Source: Ferrovibrio sp. MS7 (lineage in GTDB: Bacteria > Pseudomonadota > Alphaproteobacteria > Ferrovibrionales > Ferrovibrionaceae). Taken from it: DNA of 64,000 nt. Shown here piece by piece: positions 26,043 through 35,500 of this stretch; within the stretch, counting starts at the first letter, position 1, and each line of letters starts with the position of its first letter. The position numbers and the translations under genes were made by a program. Below the pieces are notes generated by a model. It had not been told where the DNA came from. It did not search any database and saw only the letters and a list, made by a program, of their open reading frames with translations. The DNA lies in the NCBI RefSeq assembly GCF_038404985.1, contig NZ_JBBKBA010000002.1, positions 558,001-622,000 of the forward strand, read 5' to 3'.

Positions 26043-26095
26043 GCTCGCCCTGCCTGCTCCGCTAATCTGCGGCCAAGCAGAGGAAACGAACCAGC

Positions 26096-27328
26096 ATGTC
26101 CACATCATCCCTTCCCGCGCTCGCCCAGGGCGTCAACGATCTGCGCGCCTCCGAGATTCGCGAGTTGCTCAAATTGATCAACCGCCCGGAGATCATCTCG
26201 TTCGCCGGCGGCATTCCCGACCCGGCGATGTTCCCGCTGGAAACCATCTCGAAGGCCTATGCCGAGATCATGGGCGACCCGGCACGCGCCGCCGATGCCT
26301 TCCAGTATTCGATCAGCGAGGGCTACCTGCCCTTGCGCGAATGGATCGCCGGCTACCTGCAGGGCCATGGCATCGAAGCCGCGCCCGACCGCATTCTGAT
26401 CACCAGCGGCGCGCAGCAGGCACTCGATTTCCTCGGTCGCGCCTTCATCAATGCCGGCGACGGCTTGGTGGTGACGGATCCGAGCTATCTCGGCGCCATC
26501 CAGGTGTTCGGCACCTACCAGCCGGATTTTATCGCCGTGCCGATGGACTCGGAAGGCGCCAAGCTGCCGGAACTGGAAGCCGCCTTCGCCCGGAAGCCGA
26601 AATTCTTCTATCTCACGCCGGATTTCTGCAATCCGGCCGGCATAACCACCTCGCTCAAGCGCCGCGAGGCGATCCTCGATCTCGCCTACAAATACAATGT
26701 CGCGATCCTGGAAGATTCGCCCTACGAGGAACTGCGCTATGACGGCCAGCGCATCCCGAGCTTCGCCGCGCTGGAAGCCAAGCGCGCCGATAACAAGAAT
26801 CTGGTGATCTATGTCGGCAGCCTCTCAAAGGTGCTGACCCCGGCTTTGCGCATCGGTTGGATCGCGGCGGATGCCTCGCTGATCAACAAGCTGGTGCTGC
26901 TGAAGCAGGCATCCGACCTGCATTGCTCGACGGTGAACCAGATCATCGCCAACGAACTGGCGCGTTCCTCGCACACCACCCAAGTGGCGAAGCTGCGCCC
27001 GACCTACAAGGCGCGGCGCGATGCCATGCTGGCGGCGCTGAACCGCAGCTTCCCCAAGGAAGTGACCTGGAACGTGCCCGATGGCGGCATGTTCATCTGG
27101 CTGGAATTCCCGGAAAGCGTCGATGCCACCGCCCTGCTGGAGCGCGCCATCAAGGATACCAATGTCGCCTTCGTGCCCGGCTCGGCCTTCTATGCCACCG
27201 AGCCGAAGCGCAACACCGCGCGCCTGAGCTTCTCGCTCGGCCAGCCGGAGCGCATCGAGGAAGGCATCGAGCGCCTCGCCGCCCTGGTGCAGAACACGCT
27301 GCGGGCCAACAGCGCCGCGGCGGAATGA
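26096..27328 (+). CDS. PLP-dependent aminotransferase, fold type I (LysN/ARO8-like)
   Basis: A 410-residue class I/II aminotransferase. Substrate-recognition FAGGIPDPAMFP, cofactor blocks GAQQALDFLGRAF, YLTPDFCNPAGI, ILEDSPYEEL and the Schiff-base YVGSLSKVLTPALRIGW (Lys near residue 245) are all present. The closest types are 2-aminoadipate and broad-range aromatic or branched-chain aminotransferases. It follows the ABC genes by 53 bases with GAGGAAA upstream, so it probably acts on the imported compound or its product (inference). The next gene overlaps it by 4 bases. Confidence 0.92.
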   Translation: MSTSSLPALAQGVNDLRASEIRELLKLINRPEIISFAGGIPDPAMFPLETISKAYAEIMGDPARAADAFQYSISEGYLPLREWIAGYLQGHGIEAAPDRILITSGAQQALDFLGRAFINAGDGLVVTDPSYLGAIQVFGTYQPDFIAVPMDSEGAKLPELEAAFARKPKFFYLTPDFCNPAGITTSLKRREAILDLAYKYNVAILEDSPYEELRYDGQRIPSFAALEAKRADNKNLVIYVGSLSKVLTPALRIGWIAADASLINKLVLLKQASDLHCSTVNQIIANELARSSHTTQVAKLRPTYKARRDAMLAALNRSFPKEVTWNVPDGGMFIWLEFPESVDATALLERAIKDTNVAFVPGSAFYATEPKRNTARLSFSLGQPERIEEGIERLAALVQNTLRANSAAAE

Positions 27329-28332
27329 GCGAAGCACACGGCAGCGACGTAACGATCATCGGCGGCGGTCCGGTCGGGCTGTTCGCGGTGTTTCAGTGCG
27401 GCATGCTCGGGCTTTCCTGCACGCTGGTGGATGCGCTGCCGGAACTCGGCGGGCAATGCAGCGCGCTCTATCCGGAAAAGCCGATCTACGACATTCCGGG
27501 TTACCCGCGGATTGCCGCCGCCGACCTGATCCAGCAACTCGAAGCGCAGGCAGCGCCCTTCGCGCCACGCTATCTGCTCGGCCGCCGCATCGAGAACTGC
27601 CGCCGCGCGGGTGACGGCTTTCTGCTCGGCACCGACAAGAGCGATACGATCCAGACACGTGCGGTAATCATCGCTGCCGGTGCCGGCGCCTTCGGCCCGA
27701 ACCGGCCACCGCTCGCTGGCATCGAGGCCTATGAAGGCAAGGCGGTGCATTACCTGGTGCGCAGGGCAGAGGATTTTCGCGGGGCCAGCGTGGCGATTGC
27801 AGGCGGCGGCGATTCCGCCGTCGACTGGGCTTTGGCGCTGCATGGTGTGGCGGCCCGCATCCATATGATCCACCGCCGGGCGCAATTCCGCGCCGCGCCG
27901 GAAAGCGTCGCCCGGTTGCAGGCGCTTCAAGGCAACGGAGTCGAATTCGTGGTGCCATATCAGTTGAGCGGCCTGGAAGGCGATGGCAGCAGGCTCAATG
28001 CCGTGCTGGTGCAATCGCTGGAGGGCGAGGCCCGCCGGCTGGAAGCGCAGCATCTGCTCGCCTTCTTCGGGCTGAAAAGCGATCTCGGGCCGCTGCAGCA
28101 TTGGGGGCTCGATCTCGAACGGCACCAGCTCCGCGTCGATCCCGCCACCTGTGCCACATCAGAGCCCGGCATCCATGCCATCGGCGATGTGGCGAGCTAC
28201 CCCGGCAAGCTGAAGCTGATCCTCACCGGCTTCGCAGAAGCGGCATCGGCCGCGCATGCGCTCTATCCCCGCCTCAAGGGCAAGGCGCTGCATTTCGAAT
28301 ACTCCACCACCAAGGGCGTGCCGGGGCAGTAG
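27325..28332 (+). CDS. Ferredoxin-NADP+ reductase-type flavoprotein (TrxR-like)
   Basis: A 335-residue two-dinucleotide-domain flavoenzyme. FAD-binding VTIIGGGPVGLFAVFQCGM with LVDALPELGGQC is at the N-terminus. NAD(P)-binding VAIAGGGDSAVDWALAL sits in the middle and GIHAIGDVASYPGKLKLILTGFAEA at the C-terminus. The redox CxxC of thioredoxin reductase is absent, which marks the YumC-type ferredoxin/flavodoxin-NADP reductase group. ATG overlaps the aminotransferase stop (ATGA). Its place at the end of the operon suggests it supplies or removes electrons for a step in the same pathway, but the partner is not in the window. Confidence 0.92.
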   Translation: MSEAHGSDVTIIGGGPVGLFAVFQCGMLGLSCTLVDALPELGGQCSALYPEKPIYDIPGYPRIAAADLIQQLEAQAAPFAPRYLLGRRIENCRRAGDGFLLGTDKSDTIQTRAVIIAAGAGAFGPNRPPLAGIEAYEGKAVHYLVRRAEDFRGASVAIAGGGDSAVDWALALHGVAARIHMIHRRAQFRAAPESVARLQALQGNGVEFVVPYQLSGLEGDGSRLNAVLVQSLEGEARRLEAQHLLAFFGLKSDLGPLQHWGLDLERHQLRVDPATCATSEPGIHAIGDVASYPGKLKLILTGFAEAASAAHALYPRLKGKALHFEYSTTKGVPGQ

Positions 28333-28348
28333 GCTTGTGAAGCCATAC

Positions 28349-28418
28349 TGTCATTCCCGCGCACGCGGGAATCCCATTGATCAAATCAAATGGGATGCTC
28401 GCCTTCGCGAGCATGACA
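28349..28418. repeat. REP-like three-hairpin palindromic element
   Basis: TGTCA and TGACA ends enclose three consecutive hairpins (TTCCCGCG/CGCGGGAA, TCCCATT/AATGGGA, TGCTCGC/GCGAGCA), a cloverleaf-capable layout. Elements of this look are dispersed in many alphaproteobacterial genomes. It sits after the ABC operon, between convergent genes. Confidence 0.75.
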
Positions 28419-28420
28419 CA

Positions 28421-28430
28421 GGGGGGGGGG
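28421..28430. repeat. Homopolymer of ten G
   Basis: Ten consecutive G between the two REP-like elements. It could be length-variable by slippage. It is not inside a gene. Confidence 0.9.
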
Positions 28431-28457
28431 CACCCACCTCATACTCGCCCCCCACTG

Positions 28458-28533
28458 TCGTCATGCGCGGACTTGATCCGCGCATCTCAGGCCGGATTGC
28501 CAAAGACCGCCGGATCAAGTCCGGCGGTGACGA
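28458..28533. repeat. Second REP-like palindromic element
   Basis: TCGTCA and TGACGA ends enclose two hairpins (TGCGCGGA-region and CCGCCGGA/TCCGGCGG). It is the same general architecture as the element at 28349, but with a different sequence. It may act as a transcription end for the convergent genes. Confidence 0.7.
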
Positions 28534-28546
28534 CGTGAAGAATAGT

Positions 28547-30091
28547 TCACACGATCCGGCTGGTCTTGTTGCCCCAGTAGCGGTCCTTGATCAGGCGCTT
28601 GTAGAGCTTGCCGGTTTCATGGCGGGGAAGCGCCGGGTCGAAATCGATGCTGCGCGGGCATTTGATCGCCGCCAGATGCTGGCGGCAATAGGCGATGAGA
28701 TCGGCGGCCAGGGCTGGTGAAGCCGAGGCCGGATCGACAAGCTGCACCACCGCCTTCACCTCTTCGCCGAAATCCTCGTTCGGTACGCCGATCACCGCCA
28801 CATCGGCGACCAGCGGATGATTGATCAGCACATTCTCGGCTTCCTGCGGATAGATATTCACGCCGCCGGAAATGATCATGAACGCCTTGCGGTCGGTAAG
28901 GTAGAGATAGCCCTCGGCATCGAGATAGCCGATATCGCCGAGCGTCGACCAGCCCTTGTCGTTGAAGGCACCTTCGGTCTTTTCCGGGTCGTTATGATAG
29001 GCGAAAGGCAGACCGCCCTCGAAATACACCACGCCGGCCTGGCCCAAAGGCTGCTCGGCGCCGGTTTCTTCATTCACGATATGTGGCTTGCCGATCACCG
29101 CGCGGCCGACCGAGCCGCGCCGCTCAAGCCATTCCGGTGAAGTAATGATCGTGGTGCCATTGCCCTCGGACGCGGCATAATACTCATAAAGGATCGGCCC
29201 CCACCAATCGATCATGCGCTGCTTGGTCTCGATGGAAATCGGTCCGGCGCCATGGATGGCGACGCGGTGCGTGCCGAGGCGGTATTTGGTCCGTACTGCG
29301 TCGGGCAGTTTCAACATCCGCACGAACATGGTCGGCACCCAGTTGGAATGGGTGACACCATGCTGCTCGATCAATGCCAAAGCCCGTTCGGCATCGAAAT
29401 GCTGCATCACCACCAGGGTGCCGCCGACCCGGCTGACCACCATGGTGTAGCGCAAGGGTGCGGCGTGGTAGCCGGGCGCTGGCGAGAGATAGACCATCTC
29501 CTGGCCATATCCATAAATCTTCAGCGCATTCTCGAAGAACGGCGTCGAGACACCGACCGGGTCGCCGGCCAGCGGCCGTTTCACGCCCTTGGGCTTGCCG
29601 GTAGTGCCGGAGGAGTAGAGCATGTCGCGGCCCTGCACTTCGTCAGGGATAGGCTCCGTCGGCATCGCGGCCACCGCCGCATCCCAGGATTCGAAGCCAC
29701 CGGCCACAGCGCCAACGATGAAAAAGCGCTCGACCTTGGGGCAGAGGCTGCGCAATTCCGCAGCCATGTCGGCGAAGGCCGGGGCGATTACCAGCAGCCG
29801 GGCGCCGCAATCGTTGACGATATAGGCGACTTCCGGCGCCGTGAGCCGGGTGGAAATGGCGGTGTAGTACAGGCCGGCGCGGTCGGCACCGAAGCAGACA
29901 TCATAGAATTCGAGGCTGTTCTCAAGCAGCAAGGCCATATGGTCGCGGAAGCCGAGGCCGCATTGCCGGAAGAGCTGCGCGGCACGGTTCGACATCGCTT
30001 CAAGCTGGGCATATGTGCGCGCGGCGCCGGTTTCGGCTATGACAATGGCCGTCTTGCCAGGCAGTTTTGCCGCCCACTGGGTAATATACAT
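28547..30091 (-). CDS. Acyl-CoA synthetase (AMP-binding)
   Basis: A 514-residue ANL enzyme of the fatty-acid/carboxylate-CoA ligase group. P-loop YSSGTTGKPKGVKR, EYYAASEGNGTTI (in place of the usual GxTE motif), STLGDIGYLDAEGYLYLTDR and the C-terminal PRHETGKLYKR with the catalytic lysine are all present, so it is complete and should be active. It belongs to the group of ligases with a serine-rich adenine pocket seen in steroid/short-acyl catabolism clusters, but the substrate is not predictable. The AGGGAGAG Shine-Dalgarno lies within the hairpin described at 30099. It follows olsB on the same strand. Confidence 0.92.
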   Translation of the reverse strand: MYITQWAAKLPGKTAIVIAETGAARTYAQLEAMSNRAAQLFRQCGLGFRDHMALLLENSLEFYDVCFGADRAGLYYTAISTRLTAPEVAYIVNDCGARLLVIAPAFADMAAELRSLCPKVERFFIVGAVAGGFESWDAAVAAMPTEPIPDEVQGRDMLYSSGTTGKPKGVKRPLAGDPVGVSTPFFENALKIYGYGQEMVYLSPAPGYHAAPLRYTMVVSRVGGTLVVMQHFDAERALALIEQHGVTHSNWVPTMFVRMLKLPDAVRTKYRLGTHRVAIHGAGPISIETKQRMIDWWGPILYEYYAASEGNGTTIITSPEWLERRGSVGRAVIGKPHIVNEETGAEQPLGQAGVVYFEGGLPFAYHNDPEKTEGAFNDKGWSTLGDIGYLDAEGYLYLTDRKAFMIISGGVNIYPQEAENVLINHPLVADVAVIGVPNEDFGEEVKAVVQLVDPASASPALAADLIAYCRQHLAAIKCPRSIDFDPALPRHETGKLYKRLIKDRYWGNKTSRIV

Positions 30092-30098
30092 CCCGTTG

Positions 30099-30153
30099 CT
30101 CTCCCTGAGCGGGAGAGTTTGGGCCTTGCCGCTTCTCTCCCTTGTCGGGAGAG
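30099..30153 (-). repeat. Two consecutive CTCTCCC/GGGAGAG hairpins at a 36-bp interval
   Basis: CTCTCCC (30099-30105)/GGGAGAG (30111-30117) and the same arms at 30135-30141/30147-30153, each with a 5-base loop. Read leftward they fill the olsB-ligase spacer, and the second one carries the ligase's Shine-Dalgarno. Confidence 0.8.
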
Positions 30154-30154
30154 T

Positions 30155-31021
30155 TTAGGCGTGGCCCTCGACGTGGATCAAGCCATCCTCGGGCAGGAAG
30201 CGGTTCTGGTATTTGGGGGCGATACGCGATACCGGCAGCAGGATGAATACGTCGGTGGTACCGAACTGCTCGTCGATCACCGCGCCATCGCCGATATAGG
30301 CACCAAGCCGCAGATACGCCTTGATCAGCGGCGGCAGGGCATGGATCGCAGCCTTCGCGCTGACCTGCTCGGGCGGCAGCAGGTTCATCGCCTCGTAGCG
30401 TGCCGGCAGGGCGCGCACGCGCCAGGCTTCCGGCGGCAGATGGTTATGGTGCAGGTAGCTCAGCGCCAGGGCATGGCGGCTGGGATCGGTGCCGGCCAGC
30501 GAGGCGCAGCCGAACATGAACTCGATGCCATGGTCGTCGATATAGGTGGAGATGCCGCGCCACAGCAACTGGATGATGGCGTTGGAGCGATAGTCGCGAT
30601 GCACGCAGGAGCGGCCAAGCTCCAGCAGGCCGCCCTGCGGGCCGACCTGGTTCAGCATCGGCGAAATATCGTACTCGGACGCCGAGTAGAAACCGCCATG
30701 GCGCTCGGCGACCGAGCGACGCAGCAGCCGGTAGGTACCCACGGCCTGCTCGGCGCGGGGCAGCGAGCGGTCGAACACCATCAGGTGGTCGCAGAGATCA
30801 TCGAACTTGTCGAAGTCGAGTTGCAGGCGCGCCATCTCGGGCGTCGGCTGCGCTGCCATCTCCTCGTAGAAAACCTGGTAGCGCAGGCGCTGTGCGGCCC
30901 GGATATCTTCCGCGCGGCGGGTGAGACGCACCTCGAAACGGCCATCCGCCGAGGCGCACTGCCAGCCATGCAGTGCCGGGTTGAGGGCGACTGCGGGGGC
31001 GAGGCCGAGAGGGACTTGCAT
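30155..31021 (-). CDS. olsB: OlsB-type L-ornithine N-alpha-acyltransferase
   Basis: A 288-residue GNAT-fold acyltransferase that transfers a 3-hydroxyacyl chain from ACP to ornithine, forming lyso-ornithine lipid, a phosphorus-free membrane lipid precursor. Family segments are FEVRLTRRAEDIRAAQRLRYQVFYEEM, VGTYRLL, GGLLELGRSCVHRDYR, MFGCASLAGTDPS and LPPLIKAYLRLGAYIGDGAVID. The ATG at 31021 has GGAG with 7-base spacing; an ATG 6 bases upstream is too close to it. OlsA is not adjacent. A palindromic site with PHO-box-like character lies 40-57 bases upstream, which would suit phosphate-starvation control (inference). Confidence 0.87.
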   Translation of the reverse strand: MQVPLGLAPAVALNPALHGWQCASADGRFEVRLTRRAEDIRAAQRLRYQVFYEEMAAQPTPEMARLQLDFDKFDDLCDHLMVFDRSLPRAEQAVGTYRLLRRSVAERHGGFYSASEYDISPMLNQVGPQGGLLELGRSCVHRDYRSNAIIQLLWRGISTYIDDHGIEFMFGCASLAGTDPSRHALALSYLHHNHLPPEAWRVRALPARYEAMNLLPPEQVSAKAAIHALPPLIKAYLRLGAYIGDGAVIDEQFGTTDVFILLPVSRIAPKYQNRFLPEDGLIHVEGHA

Positions 31022-31060
31022 GTTCATGCTCCGACTATCCCGCCACACTGTTGAGGGACG

Positions 31061-31078
31061 ATGTCAATTTTGTGACAT
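31061..31078 (-). promoter_or_regulatory. Candidate operator / PHO-like box upstream of olsB
   Basis: ATGTCA and TGACAT arms flank six bases. Read leftward this is ATGTCAC-AAAA-TTGACAT, 10 of 14 matches to the CTGTCAT-N4-CTGTCAT PHO box. The TTGACA within could also be a -35. Confidence 0.4.
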
Positions 31079-31173
31079 ATAGGTGAAAGCGGTCGTCTTG
31101 GTAAGATGCGGCCGTCATCAACATAAACTGCACATAAATTCAGCAGATATATTGCCCGATTTCCAGCAGAAAG

Positions 31174-32514
31174 TTAGCCCAGGCGGGTGGCCGCGCCGCG
31201 CCGTGTAAGCCAGGCGAGCAATGCCAGGCCGGGGATGGCCGCCAGGGTGGTGGCGACGAAAAACAGCGGCCAGCCGAGCGAATCGGCCATGTAGCCGGCG
31301 AAAGATGACAGCAGCGTGCGCGCAACCGCAGTCAGTGAGGACAGTAGCGCATATTGCGTGGCCGTGTAGGCGACATTGCAAAGCGCGGACAGATAGGCGA
31401 CGAGCGCCGCCGTGCCCATGCCGCCGGCAAGGTTTTCCACTCCCACGGTCAGCGCCAGGAAAGCGGTATCCGGGCCGCGCAAAGCCAGAACGGCGAACAG
31501 CAGGTTGGAGCCCATCTGCAACAGGCCGCAGAACCACAGCGACCGGTAGAGCCCCACTGCCTGCATCAGCCAGCCGCCCAGGAACAGGCCCAGCATGGTG
31601 GCGGCGAAGCCATAGAGCTTGCCGATCTCGGCGATGTCCTCGCGGGCGAAGCCAAGCTTGAGATAGAAGCTGGTGGCGAGCGCACCGGCCAGGCTGTCGC
31701 CGAGCTTGAACAGCATCACGAACAGCAGCACGGCGACCCAGCCGGGCCGGCTCATGAATTGCGCGAAGGGTCCGGCGACGCTGACATAGAGCCATGCCGC
31801 AAGACGGGCTGGCGCACCGCGCAGATTGGGCCGCTGTTCCAGCCAGGTGGCGACCTCGCGGAAGCGGCGCTCGGCATCCTCGCGCGGACGGGAGGCCGGT
31901 TCGCCAACAAGCAAGACCGTGAGGGTACCGAGCAGCAGCAGGCAGGCCAGCCCGAGGTAAACGACGGGCCAGGAGAAGTAGGCGCTGGCATAAAGCGCGC
32001 CGGCCGACGAGACCAGCATGCCGACGCGGTAGCCGAACACTATTGTTGCGGCACCGGCGGCAAGCTGCCGCTCCTCCAGGATCTCGACACGCCAGGCATC
32101 GATCACGATATCCTGCGTCGCGGAGGCGAAGGCCACACCGATAGCGCAAAGCGCGGTGATATGCAGCGCCGTGGCCGGATCGGTGCTGGCCAGACCGGCG
32201 ATGGCGGCGATCAGCAGAATCTGCGCGAAGATCAACCAGCCGCGTCGGCGGCCCAACGTGGCGGTAAGCCAGGGCAATTCCAGGCGATCGATCAGCGGCG
32301 CCCAGAGGAATTTCAGTGTGTAGGGCGTGCCGACGGCGGCGAACAGGCCGATGGCTTTGAGCGAGGTGCCGCTATCGGTGAGCCAGGCCTGCAAGGTCTG
32401 CCCGGTCAGCGCCAGCGGCAGGCCGGACGCAAAGCCGAGCACCAGGATCGCCAGCACCCGGCGGTCGCGATAGACCGCGAAGGCCAAGAGCCAGTCGCGG
32501 ATCGCCTGGTTCAT
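31174..32514 (-). CDS. AmpG-like MFS permease
   Basis: A 446-residue major-facilitator protein with about 12 to 14 membrane segments. The N-terminal part FASGLPLALTGQTLQAWLTDSG and FLWAPLIDRL and the ATQDIVIDAWRVEIL motif are typical of AmpG permeases, which import anhydromuropeptides for cell-wall recycling. A second half with LKLGFAREDIAEIGKLYGF and LQMGSNLLFAVLAL is consistent. It starts 21 bases after smc and may be co-transcribed. Whether it serves beta-lactamase induction cannot be judged, since no ampC/ampR is near. Confidence 0.9.
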   Translation of the reverse strand: MNQAIRDWLLAFAVYRDRRVLAILVLGFASGLPLALTGQTLQAWLTDSGTSLKAIGLFAAVGTPYTLKFLWAPLIDRLELPWLTATLGRRRGWLIFAQILLIAAIAGLASTDPATALHITALCAIGVAFASATQDIVIDAWRVEILEERQLAAGAATIVFGYRVGMLVSSAGALYASAYFSWPVVYLGLACLLLLGTLTVLLVGEPASRPREDAERRFREVATWLEQRPNLRGAPARLAAWLYVSVAGPFAQFMSRPGWVAVLLFVMLFKLGDSLAGALATSFYLKLGFAREDIAEIGKLYGFAATMLGLFLGGWLMQAVGLYRSLWFCGLLQMGSNLLFAVLALRGPDTAFLALTVGVENLAGGMGTAALVAYLSALCNVAYTATQYALLSSLTAVARTLLSSFAGYMADSLGWPLFFVATTLAAIPGLALLAWLTRRGAATRLG

Positions 32515-32535
32515 GCCACCCGCATCATGGCTGGA

Positions 32536-35500
32536 TCAAGCCGTCTGACGCATCGCCTCGGCGCCGGCCAGATCGACCGAGACCAGGGTGGAGACGCCGC
32601 GCTCGGCCATGGTGACGCCGAACAGGCGGTCCATGCGCGCCATGGTGATCGGGTGGTGCGTCACCACCACGAAGCGGGTGCCCTCGGCGAGTTCGGCGGT
32701 TTCCTTCGCCATCGCTTCCATCAGATTGCAGAGCCGCTCCACGTTGGCATCGTCCAGTGGCGCGTCGACCTCGTCGAGCACGCAGATCGGCGCCGGGTTG
32801 GTGAGGAACACGGCGAACAGCAGGCTCAGCGCGGTCAGCGCCTGCTCGCCGCCCGAAAGCAGCGACATCACCTGCAAACGCTTGCCCGGCGGCGACGCCA
32901 TGATCTCGAGACCGGCCTGCAGCGGATCGTCGCTTTCGACGAGCTGCAGATAGGCCTTGCCGCCGCCAAATACCTGCACGAACAGCTTCTGGAAATGCGC
33001 GTCCACCTTCTTGAAGGCTTCGAGCAGGCGCTCGCGGCCTTCCTTGTTCAAGGAGGCGATGGCTTGGCGCAGCTTCTCGATGGCGGCGACCAAATCGTTC
33101 TGCTCGCCCTGCAAGGTGTTCAGCTTCTCCTCGACCTCCTGCGCCTCAAGCTCGGCGCGGAGATTGACCGGACCCATATTGTCGCGTTCCTTGCGCAGCC
33201 GTTCGAGCCGGTTCTCGACCTGCGGCAGTGCCGGGAATTCCTCGCCATCCTCGACTTCGCCGGCCTTCAGCACGTCTTCCGGCGCGCATTCCAGCACTTC
33301 GCGAATGCGGATCGCCAGTTCATCCAGGCTCTGGCGCTGGTGGTCCAGTTCGGACTCGGCGCGCACGCGGCTTTCACGGCCCTGGCCGAGAAGCTGTTCC
33401 AGTTCGCGCGCGGTCTTGGCCGCCAGCGCCTGCGCCGCTTCGGCATTGGCGAGATGATCGGCCATTTCCTGGCGTGCGGCTTCCGCCTTGGCCAGTTCGT
33501 CCAGCAGGCCGCTACGCTTGGCTTCGATGCCGGCAGGGATTTCGTTGAGGCGCTGCAGCTCAGTGGCGGCTTCCTCGCGACGCTTCAGCAACTGCTCAAG
33601 CTGGCGGCCGGCATCGGCGGCGCGGTTCTCGGCAGCCTGACGCTCGGCGGCAATCGCTTCCAGGCGGTTGGCGCGGGCAACGGCATCGCGGCGAAGCTGC
33701 TCCAGGGCGGCGCGGGCTTCGGCCAGCTTCTGGCGCAGCGTATCGACTTCCTGGCGCAGCGCGCCAATCGCTTCGCGCGCCAGTTCCTCCGCCGGCAGGG
33801 CCGCCAGGGCTTCGCCAAAGGCCAGCCAGGCGGCTTCGCCTTCGGTGATCTCCTGGCCCAGTTCGGCGATCTGGGTGCCGAGCGAGGCCAGCTTCGACTG
33901 GCGCTCGGCCTCGCGGCGCACCACTTCCGCCTGGCGCACGCGCGCGGCTTCCAGTTCGCGGTCGGCCCGCGCGATATCCTGGCTGGCGATCTCGCGCGCT
34001 GACTGGCGTTCGCGTTCGGCCTGAGCCAATGCCTGCGTCGCCCGCTGGCGGGCTTCGTTGCGCTCACGCTCCACAGCACCGAGCGCCGACTGGGCGCGGT
34101 CTCGGGCTTCGTTGCGCTCCCGCTCGGCGCTGGCGATCAGGCCCTGGCCCTGCTCACGCGCCCCTGCCCGCTCGCGCTCGGCCTGCTGCACGCCCTGCTC
34201 CGCCACTTGGCGGGCTTCCTGGCGCGCACGCTCGGCCAGCACCACCACCTGCTCGGCGGCCTTGCGGGCATCGAGGCGGTCGCGCTCGGCCTGGGCCAGC
34301 ACCTGACCGGCACGCTCGCGTGCCTCGCTGCGCTGGCGCTCGACTTCCGTCACCGCCTTGCCGGCTTCCTGGCGCGCGGCATCGCGACCGGCCTCGGCCT
34401 GGGCCACACCGGCGCGGGCTTCGCGCTCGGCCTGCACGCCGGCCTCGGTGGCCTGGCGCGCTTCGGCATAGGCAGCCTGGGCATCGGCAAGCTTGGTTTC
34501 CAGTTCGCGCAGTTCCTCCCGCAGATCGGCGAGGCGGTTGCGCTGTTCCAGCTTGATCGAGGCAGCGGTGGGCGCACCGGCCTTAACGGTGAAGCCATCC
34601 CAGCGCCACAGCGCACCGGACTTCGACACCAGCCGCTGGCCCTGGCGCAGTTGGCCGCGCAGACGCAAACCGTCCGCATCCTCGACTATGCCGATCTGGC
34701 CCAGGCGGCGGGCAAGCGCCGCCGGCGCCGTCACCTGGCTGGCCAGCGACTGCACGCCTTCCGGCAGAGCCGGCGCATCGGAGAGCGGCGGCAACGCTTC
34801 CCAATGCATCGGCGCGCCGCTGTCGATGGCGGAATTCAATTCATCGCCGAGCGCGGCACCCAGCGCCTTCTCATAACCCGGCGCCACCGTCACCTGATCG
34901 ATGACCGGCGCGAACATGTTGTTGTCGTCGGCCTTGAGCAGACGCGCCAGACCAGCCTCTTCCGCCTTCAAGCGGGTAAGCTCGCCCTGTACGCCCTGCC
35001 AGGCATCGCGCGCCGCCTGTTCGGCGGCGGCAAGGCCCTGGCGCTCGGCTTCCGCCGCTTCCAAAGCTGCGCGGGCAGCGGCGATCAACTGCGCCTGTTC
35101 GGCCTCGGCGGCAGCAACCACGCCGCGGGCCGCTTCCAGCTTCTCGGCATATTCGGCATCAACGGCAGCAACACCGGCACGGGCCGCCTCGATGCGGCTG
35201 GCATGGTCGGTCTCGACGCTGGCAATGCCGGCACGAGCCGCCTCGATCTTCGCCGCCTGCTCGGCTTCCACCTGGTTCAGCGCGGCACGGGCGGCTTCCA
35301 CCTTGGTCGCCTGCTCGGCCTCGATGGCACTGAGCGCGGCGCGGGCGGCATCCAGCTTGCCGGCATGTTCGGCTTCAATGGCTTCCAGGGTGGCACGGGC
35401 GGCATCGATGCGGCCGGTGAAATCGCTCTCCACATTTTCCAATGCGGCACGGGCGGCTTCCACAAGCTGCGCCTGCTGCTGCTCGGCAAGATCGAGCGCG

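Noticed and set aside
31354-34002. 882-codon rightward frame over ampG and smc
   Set aside because: Shadow frame antisense to two clear genes; its Gln/Arg-rich content reflects complementary codons.
34029-34556. Proline/arginine-rich frames over smc repeats
   Set aside because: They are out-of-frame readings of the 54-bp repeats, not genes.
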